A DNA stretch of 64,000 nucleotides from Geodermatophilus amargosae (GTDB taxonomy: Bacteria > Actinomycetota > Actinomycetes > Mycobacteriales > Geodermatophilaceae). The DNA is taken from the NCBI RefSeq assembly GCF_900116515.1, contig NZ_FPBA01000013.1, forward strand, positions 1 through 64,000. Direction: 5' to 3'. Within the stretch, counting starts at the first letter, position 1; each line of letters opens with the position of its first letter. A program made the position numbers and the translations under genes. The notes beneath the pieces are model-generated. The model did no database searches, was not told the origin of the DNA, and was given only the letters and a program-made list of their open reading frames with translations. This document shows, in pieces, positions 33,292 to 41,868 of this stretch.

Positions 33292-34364
33292 GCGCGCCGC
33301 TGACGGAGCAGCCGGCGGCGCCGCTGCCCGAGGAGCTCGCCGGCCCCGAGCGCAGCGGCCGCCGCGGCGGGGCGCTGGTGCAGCGCCTGGTCGTCGTACG
33401 CGAGCTCGGCATCCTCGCCGCGCTGGTGCTGCTGGTCGTGGCCACGGTGATCGCCAACCCGCGCTTCTTGTCCGGACAGAACGTCCGTGACCTGCTGCTG
33501 TCGGCCGCGATCCTCACCGTGCTCGCCGCCGGGCAGACGATGGTGATCATCACCCGCAACGTCGACCTCTCGGTCGGCTCGGTGCTCGGCCTGTCGGCCT
33601 ACGCCTCGGGCACGCTGATGGTGGTCGCGCCCGGTACCCCGGTGGTCGTCGTGGTGCTCGCCGGCATGGCGGTCGGCGCGGTGTGCGGCCTGCTCAACGG
33701 TGCGATCGTCGCCGTCGCCGGGGTGCCCTCCCTGGTGGTCACCCTCGGCACGCTGTACGCCTTCCGCGGGCTGGACTCGCTGTGGGCCTCCAGCTCCGAC
33801 CGGCTGCAGATCAACGCCGCCGACCTGCCCAGCGGGTTCAAGTCCCTCGGCGGCGCCCGGCTGCTCGGCGTCCCGGTGCTGTTCCTCGTCGCCGTCGTCG
33901 TCGTGGTGCTGGTCGGCTACTACCTGCGCACGTTCCGCAGCGGCCGCGAGCTCTACGGCATCGGCTCGGCACCGGAGGCCGCGCGGCTCTCGGGCATCCC
34001 CGTCGGCAAGCGCGTGCTCACCGCCTTCGTCGTCAACGGCGCCCTCGCGGGGCTGGCCGGCGTCCTCTACGCCGCCCGGTTCCAGACGCTGGACACCACC
34101 GCCGGCACCGGGCAGGAGCTGTTCGTCGTGGCCGCCGCGGTCGTCGGCGGGGTCGCCATCTTCGGCGGCAGCGGCTCGGTCTACGGCGCCGCGCTCGGCG
34201 CGCTGCTGCTCACCACGATCGGCACCGCGCTCCCGCAGCTGGGCCTGGACCCGTTCTGGCGGGACGCCGCCGTCGGTGCGCTGATCCTCGCCGCCATCGC
34301 ACTGGACCGGGCGCTGCAGCTGCGCCTGGCCGCCCGTCTCCGGGGGAGGAGCGCACGACGATGA
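33288..34364 (+). CDS. Sugar ABC transporter permease 1 (rhamnose type)
   Basis: This BPD_transp_2 (RbsC-type) permease has 358 residues, with a hydrophilic N-terminus and about nine or ten membrane helices ([101 protein letters not shown]). NVDLSVGS and [14 protein letters not shown] are the conserved EAA-like and C-terminal motifs. It pairs with the next permease to make a heterodimeric channel, and overlaps both neighbours by 4 bp. Confidence 0.92.
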   Translation: MSAPLTEQPAAPLPEELAGPERSGRRGGALVQRLVVVRELGILAALVLLVVATVIANPRFLSGQNVRDLLLSAAILTVLAAGQTMVIITRNVDLSVGSVLGLSAYASGTLMVVAPGTPVVVVVLAGMAVGAVCGLLNGAIVAVAGVPSLVVTLGTLYAFRGLDSLWASSSDRLQINAADLPSGFKSLGGARLLGVPVLFLVAVVVVVLVGYYLRTFRSGRELYGIGSAPEAARLSGIPVGKRVLTAFVVNGALAGLAGVLYAARFQTLDTTAGTGQELFVVAAAVVGGVAIFGGSGSVYGAALGALLLTTIGTALPQLGLDPFWRDAAVGALILAAIALDRALQLRLAARLRGRSARR

Positions 34365-35380
34365 CCGTCGACACCGCACCCGCACCGGCCGCCCCGGCGG
34401 CCGCCGCGCCCGCCCGCCGCGGGCTGACCCTGCCCTCGGGCAGTGTCATCACCACGTTCCTCGTCCTCTTCCTCGTCATCGCGGCGTTCTCGGTCGACGG
34501 CTTCGCGTCGACCCGCAACGCCGGCTTCCTGCTCCTCGACGTCGTCGTCATCGCGCTCATCGCCCTGCCGCTGACGCTGGTGGTGGTCACCGGCGAGATC
34601 GACCTGTCGGTGGCCAGCACCGTGGGCCTGTCCAGCGCGGTCATGGGCCAGCTGTGGATCGTGGGCCTGCCGCTGGAGGCGATCGTCCCGCTGGTGCTCG
34701 TCCTCGGCGCGGTGCTGGGCGCGGTCAACGGGTTCCTGGTGACCCGCCTCGGACTGCCCTCGCTGGCGGTCACCATCGGCACGCTGGCGCTCTACCGCGG
34801 CCTGGCCTTCGTCGTCCTCGGCGACCAGGCGGTGGCGGACTTCCCGCGCGCCTGGACCACGTGGGCGATCAGCTCGATCGGCTCCACCGGCATCCCGACC
34901 GTGGTGGTCCCGCTGCTGGTGCTCATGGCGATCACCGGCGTGGTCCTGCACGCCACCCCCGTCGGCCGCTCGCTCTACGCGATGGGCAACAGCGAGGACG
35001 CCGCGCGCTTCAGCGGCATCGACGTCGGCCGCACCAAGCTCTGGCTGTTCGTCGTCACCGGCGTGGTCAGCGCGCTCGGCGGCCTCTACTGGACGCTGCG
35101 CTACGGCAGTGCCCGCGCCGACAACGCGACGGGTCTGGAACTGCAGGTCATCGCGGCGATCCTGCTCGGCGGGGTGTCGATCTTCGGCGGCTCCGGCGGC
35201 CTGCTCGGCGTCATCGCCGGCGCCCTGCTGCTGGCCTCGGTGCGCAACGCCCTGCAGCTGGTCAACGTGCCCTCCGACGTCCTCAACATCGTGACCGGCG
35301 TGCTGCTGATCACCGCCGTCGTCGCGCCGCAGGTCGCCGCCCGGGTCAAGGGCCGGCGACGCCGCCCCGCCCCGACCTGA
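34361..35380 (+). CDS. Sugar ABC transporter permease 2 (rhamnose type)
   Basis: This second RbsC-type permease has 339 residues, with GEIDLSVASTVGLSSAVMG, GLPSLAVTIGTLALYRGLAFVVLG and LLGGVSIFGGSGGLLGVIAGALLLA. The start ATG overlaps the previous stop (ATGA). Two non-identical permeases with one double ATPase are the arrangement of rhamnose importers of the RhaSTPQ type. The spacer to the next gene (35381-35463) is a C/A-rich tract with a repeated CACCGCACCAC pattern. Confidence 0.92.
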   Translation: MTVDTAPAPAAPAAAAPARRGLTLPSGSVITTFLVLFLVIAAFSVDGFASTRNAGFLLLDVVVIALIALPLTLVVVTGEIDLSVASTVGLSSAVMGQLWIVGLPLEAIVPLVLVLGAVLGAVNGFLVTRLGLPSLAVTIGTLALYRGLAFVVLGDQAVADFPRAWTTWAISSIGSTGIPTVVVPLLVLMAITGVVLHATPVGRSLYAMGNSEDAARFSGIDVGRTKLWLFVVTGVVSALGGLYWTLRYGSARADNATGLELQVIAAILLGGVSIFGGSGGLLGVIAGALLLASVRNALQLVNVPSDVLNIVTGVLLITAVVAPQVAARVKGRRRRPAPT

Positions 35381-35463
35381 CCTCCCCGGACCGCACCACC
35401 GCACCACCGCACCACCTCAGCTCCACCGCACCACCACTCCACCCACCCGAAGAGAGGGACCCG

Positions 35464-36552
35464 ATGTCGCTGTTCCTGACCAGTCGCCGCCTGCGCGGCG
35501 GCCTGACCGGCGTGGCGGTGGCCGCCATGGTGCTGACCACCGCCGCCTGCGGTGGCACCACCCGTGGCGAGGACGAGGGGAGCGGCTCCGGCGGCGACTC
35601 GGCCGGAGCCTCCGCCGACCCCGACGCCGAGATCCCCGCGGACCTCGCGATCGCCTTCCTGCCCAAGCAGCTCAACAACCCCTACTTCGACGTTGCCGCC
35701 ACCGGCTCCGAGCGGGCCGCCGGTGAGATCGAGGGCGAGTTCACCCAGGTCGGCCCGTCCGAGGCCAGCGCCTCCTCGCAGGTCAGCTACATCAACACGC
35801 TGACCCAGCAGGGCGCCGACGTCATCCTCACCTCGGCCAACGACCCCAACGCCATCTGCAGCGCCCTGGACCAGGCGCGCAGCGGCGGCGCCAGCGTCGT
35901 CACCTTCGACTCCGACACCTCGCCCGAGTGCCGCGACGTCTTCATCAACCAGGCGACCCCCGAGGGCATCGCGGAGGCGCAGATCGACCTCATGGCCGAG
36001 CAGATCGGCGGCGCAGGCCAGGTCGCGATCCTCTCGGCGACGGCCAACGCCACGAACCAGAACGCCTGGATCGAGCTCATGACCGAGTACGCCGCCTCGG
36101 AGTACCCGGACATGGAGATCGTGGCGACGGTGTACGGCGACGACGAGGACGAGAAGTCCTTCCAGGAGACCCAGGGTCTGCTGCAGACCTACCCGGACCT
36201 CAAGGGCATCATCTCGCCGACCACCGTGGGCATCTCGGCCGCGGCGCGTTACCTGTCCGGCTCGGAGTACAAGGGCCAGGTCGCACTGACCGGTCTGGGC
36301 ACCCCGAACCAGATGCGCGAGTTCGTGCAGGACGGCACCGTCACCGCCTTCGCCCTCTGGAACCCCGAGGACCTCGGGTACCTCGCCGCCTACACCGGTG
36401 CCGCGCTGGCCGCCGGCCAGATCACCGGTGCCGAGGGCGAGACCTTCACCGCCGGTGACCTCGGCGAGTACGAGATCGGCGCCGACGGCGAGGTCGTGTT
36501 GGGCGAGCCGACGGTGTTCAACGCCGACAACATCGACGACTTCGACTTCTGA
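35464..36552 (+). CDS. Rhamnose ABC transporter substrate-binding lipoprotein
   Basis: The signal peptide (GVAVAAMVLTTAAC) ends in a lipobox with the acylated Cys at residue 29, then a Ser/Gly/Asp linker. The mature part is a type I periplasmic-binding protein (IAFLPKQLNNPYFDVAATGSERAAGEI, QVAILSATANATNQNAWIELM, GIISPTTVGISAAARYL, ALTGLGTPNQMREFVQDGTVTAFALWNPEDLGYLA), close to RhaS of rhamnose importers. It has 362 residues. A strong hairpin follows the stop, probably protecting this highly needed transcript. Confidence 0.92.
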   Translation: MSLFLTSRRLRGGLTGVAVAAMVLTTAACGGTTRGEDEGSGSGGDSAGASADPDAEIPADLAIAFLPKQLNNPYFDVAATGSERAAGEIEGEFTQVGPSEASASSQVSYINTLTQQGADVILTSANDPNAICSALDQARSGGASVVTFDSDTSPECRDVFINQATPEGIAEAQIDLMAEQIGGAGQVAILSATANATNQNAWIELMTEYAASEYPDMEIVATVYGDDEDEKSFQETQGLLQTYPDLKGIISPTTVGISAAARYLSGSEYKGQVALTGLGTPNQMREFVQDGTVTAFALWNPEDLGYLAAYTGAALAAGQITGAEGETFTAGDLGEYEIGADGEVVLGEPTVFNADNIDDFDF

Positions 36553-36558
36553 GTCGCC

Positions 36559-36595
36559 GCCCGGTCCCGCCACCGCACCGGCGGCGGGACCGGGC
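36559..36595. terminator. Hairpin after substrate-binding protein gene
   Basis: GCCCGGTCCCGCC pairs perfectly over 13 bp with 36583-36595 (11-base loop). Placed 7 bp after the stop and inside the operon, it probably gives partial termination and stabilizes the upstream mRNA. Confidence 0.7.
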
Positions 36596-36643
36596 ACCCC
36601 CCGCTACACCGTCCCCGCCCACCCCGCCGCTGAGGACCCCCTC

Positions 36644-36973
36644 GTGCCCCGCGCCTGCTTCACCCTCCAGGTCCGCCCCGACCGCCTGGCCGAGTACCGC
36701 GAGCGGCACGCCGCCGTCTGGCCGGAGATGCTGCGCGCCCTGCGCGACGCAGGCTGGCGGGACTACCAGCTCTACCTCCGCGACGACGGCCTGCTCGTCG
36801 GCGTCGTGGAGACCGACGACCTCGCCGCCGCCCAGGCCGCCGTGGACGCCACCGACGTGAGCGCCCGCTGGGAGGCCTCCATGGCGCCCTTCTTCGTCTC
36901 CGGCGACGGCTCCGGCAAATCCGAACTGCCGCTCGTCTTCGACCTCGACGCCCAGCTCACGGCGCTCGGATGA
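36644..36973 (+). CDS. rhaM: L-rhamnose mutarotase
   Basis: The 109-residue dimeric alpha/beta-barrel protein of the RhaM family has ACFTLQVRPDRLAEYRERHAAVWPEMLRALRDAGWRDYQLYLRDDGLLVGVVE. The conserved His of the ERH motif, the Tyr of DYQLYL and WEASMAPFF match the active-site pattern. It interconverts the anomers of L-rhamnose. The GTG at 36644 has GAGGA 7 bases upstream. It lies between the transporter and isomerase genes. Confidence 0.92.
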   Translation: MPRACFTLQVRPDRLAEYRERHAAVWPEMLRALRDAGWRDYQLYLRDDGLLVGVVETDDLAAAQAAVDATDVSARWEASMAPFFVSGDGSGKSELPLVFDLDAQLTALG

Positions 36974-37028
36974 AGGACCCCCGTGCCCCACCGCTCGCAG
37001 GCTCGCGGTGGGCCCCTGCACGGGGGCC
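36973..37028. repeat. Intergenic palindromic repeat, family A copy 2
   Basis: Outer stem CCCCCGTGC/GCACGGGGG, inner stem CCCACCGC/GCGGTGGG and loop TCGCAGGCTC. It fills the gap between rhaM and rhaI and begins at the last base of the rhaM stop codon. Confidence 0.75.
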
Positions 37029-37059
37029 GTCCCAGCACCTCACCGACAGGAGACCGACC

Positions 37060-38229
37060 GTGACCGACCTCCGCGCCCGTGCCCTCGCCGCGCTGGCCGA
37101 GCAGACCATCGAGCTGCCCTCGTGGGCGTTCGGCAACTCCGGCACCCGCTTCAAGGTCTTCGGCCAGCCCGGTGTCGCCCGCGACCCGTTCGAGAAGATC
37201 GAGGACGCCGCCCAGGTGCACCGCTACACCGGCGCCGCGCCGCGGGTGTCGCTGCACATCCCGTGGGACCTCGTCGACGACTTCTCCAAGCTGGCGGCGC
37301 GCGCCGCCGACCTCGGCGTCTCCATCGGCGCGATCAACTCCAACCTGTTCCAGGACGACGACTACCGGCTCGGGTCCCTGACCCACCCGGACGAGTCGGT
37401 CCGGGACAAGGCGATCGCCCACCACGCGCAGTGCGTCGACGTCATGCGCGCCACCGGCTCCACCGACCTGAAGCTGTGGCTGCCCGACGGCACGAACTAC
37501 GCCGGCCAGGACGACCTGCGCGCCCGGCAGGACCGGCTCGCGGACTCGCTGCAGCAGGTCTACGCGATGCTCGAGCCGGGCATGCGGCTGCTGCTCGAGT
37601 ACAAGTTCTACGAGCCGTACTTCTACGCGATGGACATCCCCGACTGGGGCACCTCGCTGCTGCACTGCCTGGCTCTCGGCGACCAGGCGACGGTCGTGCT
37701 CGACACCGGCCACCACGCGCCGGGCACCAACATCGAGTTCATCGTCATGCAGCTGCTGCGGGTCGGCCGGCTCGGCGCGTTCGACTTCAACTCGCGCTAC
37801 TACGGCGACGACGACCTGATCGTCGGCTCGGCCGACCCGTTCCAGCTGTTCCGGATCATGAACGAGATAGTCGCCGCCGACGCGCTGCGGCCCGATTCCG
37901 GCGTCAACTTCATGCTCGACCAGTGCCACAACATCGAGCCGAAGATCCCCGGCCAGATCCGCTCGGTGCTGAACGTGCAGGAGGCGACGGCGAAGGCGCT
38001 GCTGGTCGACCGCGAGGCACTGGCCGCCGCGCAGGCCGGCGGTGACGTGCTCGCCGCGCACGGTGCACTGACCGACGCCTTCTCCACCGACGTCCGCCCG
38101 CTGCTCGCCGAGCTCCGGGAGTCGAAGGGCCTGGACGCCGACCCGTACGCCGCCTACGCCCGCTCGGGCCACCAGGAGCGCATCGCCCGCGAGCGCATCG
38201 GCGGCACCCAGGCGAGCTGGGGCGCCTAG
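37060..38229 (+). CDS. rhaI: L-rhamnose isomerase (RhaI type)
   Basis: This 389-residue TIM barrel converts L-rhamnose to L-rhamnulose. Recognisable segments are LPSWAFGNSGTRFKVFGQPG, SLHIPWD, GAINSNLFQDDDYRLGSLTHPD, LKLWLPDGTNYAGQDDL, LLEYKFYEPYFYAMDIPDWGTS, VVLDTGHHAPGTNIEFIV, FDFNSRYYGDDDLIVGSADPF and LDQCHNIEPKIPGQIRSV. The Glu, Asp and His of the EYKFYEP, DTGHH and DFNSR motifs are the metal ligands of the Pseudomonas stutzeri-type enzyme rather than E. coli RhaA. The GTG at 37060 has AGGAG 7 bases upstream. Confidence 0.95.
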   Translation: MTDLRARALAALAEQTIELPSWAFGNSGTRFKVFGQPGVARDPFEKIEDAAQVHRYTGAAPRVSLHIPWDLVDDFSKLAARAADLGVSIGAINSNLFQDDDYRLGSLTHPDESVRDKAIAHHAQCVDVMRATGSTDLKLWLPDGTNYAGQDDLRARQDRLADSLQQVYAMLEPGMRLLLEYKFYEPYFYAMDIPDWGTSLLHCLALGDQATVVLDTGHHAPGTNIEFIVMQLLRVGRLGAFDFNSRYYGDDDLIVGSADPFQLFRIMNEIVAADALRPDSGVNFMLDQCHNIEPKIPGQIRSVLNVQEATAKALLVDREALAAAQAGGDVLAAHGALTDAFSTDVRPLLAELRESKGLDADPYAAYARSGHQERIARERIGGTQASWGA

Positions 38230-38279
38230 TCCTCCCGAACCTCCCGTGCACTCCCGCGCAGGTGCACACCCTCCCCTCC

Positions 38280-38301
38280 GGCAGAAATGGCCATTTCTGC
38301 C
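38280..38301. promoter_or_regulatory. Perfect 22-bp palindrome upstream of rhaEW
   Basis: GGCAGAAATGG followed directly by its exact reverse complement, no spacer, in the 95-bp gap between rhaI and the aldolase-dehydrogenase gene. Its AT-rich core is conspicuous here. It could be an operator or a very stable hairpin; no other copy was seen in the window. Confidence 0.6.
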
Positions 38302-38324
38302 ACCACCGGAAGGAACCACCCCCC

Positions 38325-40361
38325 GTGACGAACCCCGTGGTCAGTGAGCTGCTGAGCCGGAGCAACCGGCTGGGCGCCGACCCGCGCAACACCAACTACG
38401 CCGGCGGCAACACCTCCGCCAAGGGCACCGAGACCGACCCGGTCACCGGGCGGCCCGTCGAGCTGCTCTGGGTCAAGGGTTCCGGCGGCGACCTCGGCAC
38501 GCTCGCGGAGGCGGGCCTGGCCGTGCTGCGGCTGGACCGGCTGCGCTCGCTGGTCGACGTCTACCCGGGCGTCGAGCGCGAGGACGAGATGGTCGCCGCG
38601 TTCGACTTCTGCCTGCACGGCCGCGGCGGCGCTGCGCCGTCGATCGACACCGCGATGCACGGCCTGGTCGACGCCGCGCACGTGGACCACCTGCACCCCG
38701 ACTCCGGCATCGCCCTGGCGACGGCGGCCGACGGCGAGGCGCTGACCCGCGAGTGCTTCGGCGACCGCGTCGTGTGGGTGCCGTGGCGCCGTCCGGGCTT
38801 CCAGCTGGGCCTCGACATCGCCGCGATCAAGGAGAAGAACCCGCAGGCCGTCGGCTGCATCCTCGGCGGCCACGGCATCACCGCGTGGGGCGCCACCAGC
38901 GAGGAGGCCGAGGCCAACTCTCTCGAGATCATCCGCACCGCCGAGCGTTTCCTCGCGGAGAAGGGGAAGGCCGAGCCGTTCGGCGCCGTCGTCCCCGGCT
39001 TCGAGGCGCTGCCGCCGGCCGAGCGCCGGCACCGGGCCGCCGTCCTGGCGCCGGTCATCCGCGGCCTGGCGTCGACGGACCGGCCGCAGGTCGGGCACCT
39101 CACCGACTCCGACGTCGTCCTGGAGTTCCTGTCCCGCGAGGAGCTGCAGCGCCTCGCCGCGCTGGGCACCTCCTGCCCCGACCACTTCCTGCGCACCAAG
39201 GTCCGCCCGATGGTCGTCGACCTGCCGGCGTCGGCGCCGGTCGAGGACGTCGTCGCGCGGCTGAAGGAGCTCCACGAGGAGTACCGCGCCGAGTACGCGG
39301 CCTACTACGAGCGGCACGCCACGCCCGACTCGCCCGCGATGCGCGGCGCGGACCCGGCGATCGTGCTGGTGCCCGGTGTGGGCATGTTCAGCTTCGGCGC
39401 CAACAAGCAGACCGCGCGCGTGGCCGGCGAGTTCTACGTCAACGCCGTCAACGTCATGCGCGGCGCCGAGTCGGTGAGCACCTACGCGCCGATCGACGAG
39501 AGCGAGAAGTTCCGCATCGAGTACTGGGCGCTGGAGGAGGCCAAGCTCCAGCGGATGCCCGAGCCCAAGCCGCTGGCATCGCGGGTGGCCCTGGTGACCG
39601 GCGCGGCGAGCGGGATCGGCAAGGCCATCGCCGAGCGGCTGGCGAGCGAGGGCGCCTGCGTCGTCGTCGCCGACCTCGACCTGGCCAAGGCGACCGACGC
39701 CGCGGCGGGCATCGGCAACGCCGACGTCGCGATCGGCGTGGCCGCCGACGTCTCCGACGCCGAGGCGGTGGCCGAGGCCTTCCGCGCGGCCGTGCTGGCC
39801 TTCGGCGGCGTCGACCTGGTGGTCAACAACGCCGGCCTGTCGATCTCCAAGCCGCTGCTGGAGACCACCGAGCAGGACTGGGACCTGCAGCACGACGTCA
39901 TGGCCAAGGGCAGCTTCCTCGTCTCCCGCGAGGCGGCCCGGATCATGATCGAGCAGGGGATGGGGGGCGACGTCGTCTACATCTCCTCGAAGAACGCGGT
40001 CTTCGCCGGCCCGAGCAACATCGCGTACTCCTCGACCAAGGCGGACCAGGCGCACCAGGTCCGCCTGCTGGCCGCCGAACTGGGCGAGCACCAGATCCGG
40101 GTCAACGGCATCAACCCCGACGGCGTCGTCCGCGGGTCGGGCATCTTCGCCGGCGGCTGGGGCGCCAAGCGCGCCGCGGTCTACGGGGTGCCGGAGGAGG
40201 AGCTGGGCCAGTTCTACGCCCAGCGGACGCTGCTCAAGCGCGAGGTGCTGCCCGAGCACGTCGCCGACGCCGTCTTCGCCCTCACCGGCGGGGAGCTGTC
40301 GCGCACCACCGGCCTGCACGTCCCGGTCGACTCCGGCGTCGCGGCCGCCTTCCTGCGATGA
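38325..40361 (+). CDS. rhaEW: Bifunctional rhamnulose-1-phosphate aldolase / lactaldehyde dehydrogenase
   Basis: Residues 1-~415 are a class II aldolase/adducin domain (NTNYAGGNTSAKG, VKGSGGDLGTLAEAG, HVDHLHPDSGIALA with zinc-ligand His, GCILGGHGITAWG). Residues ~420-678 are a short-chain dehydrogenase (VALVTGAASGIGKAIAERL, NNAGLSISKPL, catalytic YSSTK). The aldolase yields DHAP and L-lactaldehyde; the dehydrogenase oxidizes the latter to L-lactate. This is the RhaEW fusion known from Bacillus and actinobacteria. GTG start. It overlaps rhaB by 4 bp. Confidence 0.93.
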   Translation: MTNPVVSELLSRSNRLGADPRNTNYAGGNTSAKGTETDPVTGRPVELLWVKGSGGDLGTLAEAGLAVLRLDRLRSLVDVYPGVEREDEMVAAFDFCLHGRGGAAPSIDTAMHGLVDAAHVDHLHPDSGIALATAADGEALTRECFGDRVVWVPWRRPGFQLGLDIAAIKEKNPQAVGCILGGHGITAWGATSEEAEANSLEIIRTAERFLAEKGKAEPFGAVVPGFEALPPAERRHRAAVLAPVIRGLASTDRPQVGHLTDSDVVLEFLSREELQRLAALGTSCPDHFLRTKVRPMVVDLPASAPVEDVVARLKELHEEYRAEYAAYYERHATPDSPAMRGADPAIVLVPGVGMFSFGANKQTARVAGEFYVNAVNVMRGAESVSTYAPIDESEKFRIEYWALEEAKLQRMPEPKPLASRVALVTGAASGIGKAIAERLASEGACVVVADLDLAKATDAAAGIGNADVAIGVAADVSDAEAVAEAFRAAVLAFGGVDLVVNNAGLSISKPLLETTEQDWDLQHDVMAKGSFLVSREAARIMIEQGMGGDVVYISSKNAVFAGPSNIAYSSTKADQAHQVRLLAAELGEHQIRVNGINPDGVVRGSGIFAGGWGAKRAAVYGVPEEELGQFYAQRTLLKREVLPEHVADAVFALTGGELSRTTGLHVPVDSGVAAAFLR

Positions 40362-41836
40362 GCCGGGAGCTGGCCCTCGCGGCGGTCGACCTGGGCGCCT
40401 CCAGCGGCCGGGTGATGGTCGCGAGGGTCGGCCCCGGGCGGCTGGACCTCACCGAGGTCCACCGCTTCCCCAACCGGCCGGTGCGGACGGCGGGGACGCT
40501 GCACTGGGACGTCCTCGGCCTCTATGCCGGGGTGCTCGACGGGCTGCGCGCCGCCGGCCACGAGGCCGACGGCCGGGGCATCGACGGCATCGGCATCGAC
40601 AGCTGGGCGGTCGACGTCGGCCTGCTCGACGCCGACGGCGCGCTGCTGGGCAACCCGGTGCACTACCGCGACGCCCGGCACGAGACGGCGGTGCCGCAGG
40701 TGCACGCGCTCGTCCCGCCCGACGAGCTGTACCGCGTCAACGGCCTGCAGCACCTGCCGTTCAACACGGTGTTCCAGCTGGCCGCCATGCGGGGGACCGC
40801 GCGGTTCACCGCGGCGTGCCAGGCGCTGCTCGTCCCCGACCTGCTGGCGTACTGGCTGACCGGGGCGCGGGTCGCGGAGGTCACCAACGCCTCCACCACC
40901 GGCCTGCTCGACGCGACGACGCGGCAGTGGGCGACCGGACTGCTCGACCGGCTGGACCTGCCGCGCGACCTGCTCCCGGCGCTCGTGCAGCCCGGTGACG
41001 AGATCGGCCGGCTCACCGCCGACGTCCGCGCCGAGACCGGCCTGGGCGACGTGCGGGTGATCGCGGTCGGGTCGCACGACACCGCGTCGGCGGTCGTCGG
41101 CGTCCCGGCGCGCGGGGACCGGTTCGCCTACATCTCCTGCGGCACGTGGTCGCTGGTCGGCGTCGAGATGGAGGAGCCGGTGCTCGGTGAGGCCGGGCGG
41201 GCCGCCGGCTTCACCAACGAGCTCGGCGTCGACGGCACCGTGCGCTACCTGCACAACGTCATGGGCCTGTGGCTGCTGCAGGAGTCGCTGCGCACCTGGG
41301 CCGCGCACGGGCTGCCGGCCGACCTCCCCGACCTGCTCGCCGCCGCCGCGCGGGTGCCGGCCTTCACGGCGGTGGTCGACGTCGACGACGCGCGCTTCCT
41401 CCCGCCCGGCGACGTGCCCGCCCGCATCGCGCAGGTGTGTGCCGAGACGGGGCAGACGCCGCCGCAGAGCCAGGCCGAGACGGTGCGCTGCATCGTCGAC
41501 AGCCTCGCGCTGGCCTACCGGCGCACGGTGCGGACGGCGGAGGAGCTCTCGGGCCGCGAGGTCGACGTCGTCCACCTGGTCGGCGGGGGAGCGCGCAACG
41601 CGCTGCTGTGCCAGCTCACCGCGGACGCCTGCGGGCGGCCGGTGCTGGCCGGGCCGGTGGAGGCCGCGGCGCTGGGCAACGCGCTGGTTCAGGCCCGGGC
41701 CCTCGGCGCGCTCGAGGGCGGACTGGGGGAGATGCGCCGGCTGCTGCGCACCACCCAGCAGCCGGTCGAGTACCGGCCCACGGGGTCGGCCGCCGCCTGG
41801 GACGCCGCCGAGGCGCGGGCGTACCGGGACCGGTGA
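40358..41836 (+). CDS. rhaB: L-rhamnulokinase
   Basis: This 492-residue FGGY kinase phosphorylates L-rhamnulose. The phosphate loop is AAVDLGASSGRVMVA. Next come HRFPNRPVRTAGTLHWDVLGLYAGVLDGL, GIDSWAVDVGLLD, YRDARH and LPFNTVFQLAA, all typical of RhaB. The C-terminal domain has VIAVGSHDTASAVVGVPA, FAYISCGTWSLVGVEM and VHLVGGGARNALLCQLTADACGRPVLAGPVEAAALGNAL. The ATG overlaps the rhaEW stop (ATGA). Although last in order, it acts between RhaI and RhaE. Confidence 0.94.
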   Translation: MSRELALAAVDLGASSGRVMVARVGPGRLDLTEVHRFPNRPVRTAGTLHWDVLGLYAGVLDGLRAAGHEADGRGIDGIGIDSWAVDVGLLDADGALLGNPVHYRDARHETAVPQVHALVPPDELYRVNGLQHLPFNTVFQLAAMRGTARFTAACQALLVPDLLAYWLTGARVAEVTNASTTGLLDATTRQWATGLLDRLDLPRDLLPALVQPGDEIGRLTADVRAETGLGDVRVIAVGSHDTASAVVGVPARGDRFAYISCGTWSLVGVEMEEPVLGEAGRAAGFTNELGVDGTVRYLHNVMGLWLLQESLRTWAAHGLPADLPDLLAAAARVPAFTAVVDVDDARFLPPGDVPARIAQVCAETGQTPPQSQAETVRCIVDSLALAYRRTVRTAEELSGREVDVVHLVGGGARNALLCQLTADACGRPVLAGPVEAAALGNALVQARALGALEGGLGEMRRLLRTTQQPVEYRPTGSAAAWDAAEARAYRDR

Positions 41837-41868
41837 GTCACCGGCGGCCGCGCGGGTAGGTACCGCCC

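Noticed and set aside
38325-40361. Possible frameshift joining two genes (aldolase and SDR)
   Set aside because: The frame is continuous and this fusion (RhaEW) is a known architecture in actinobacteria and Bacillus.
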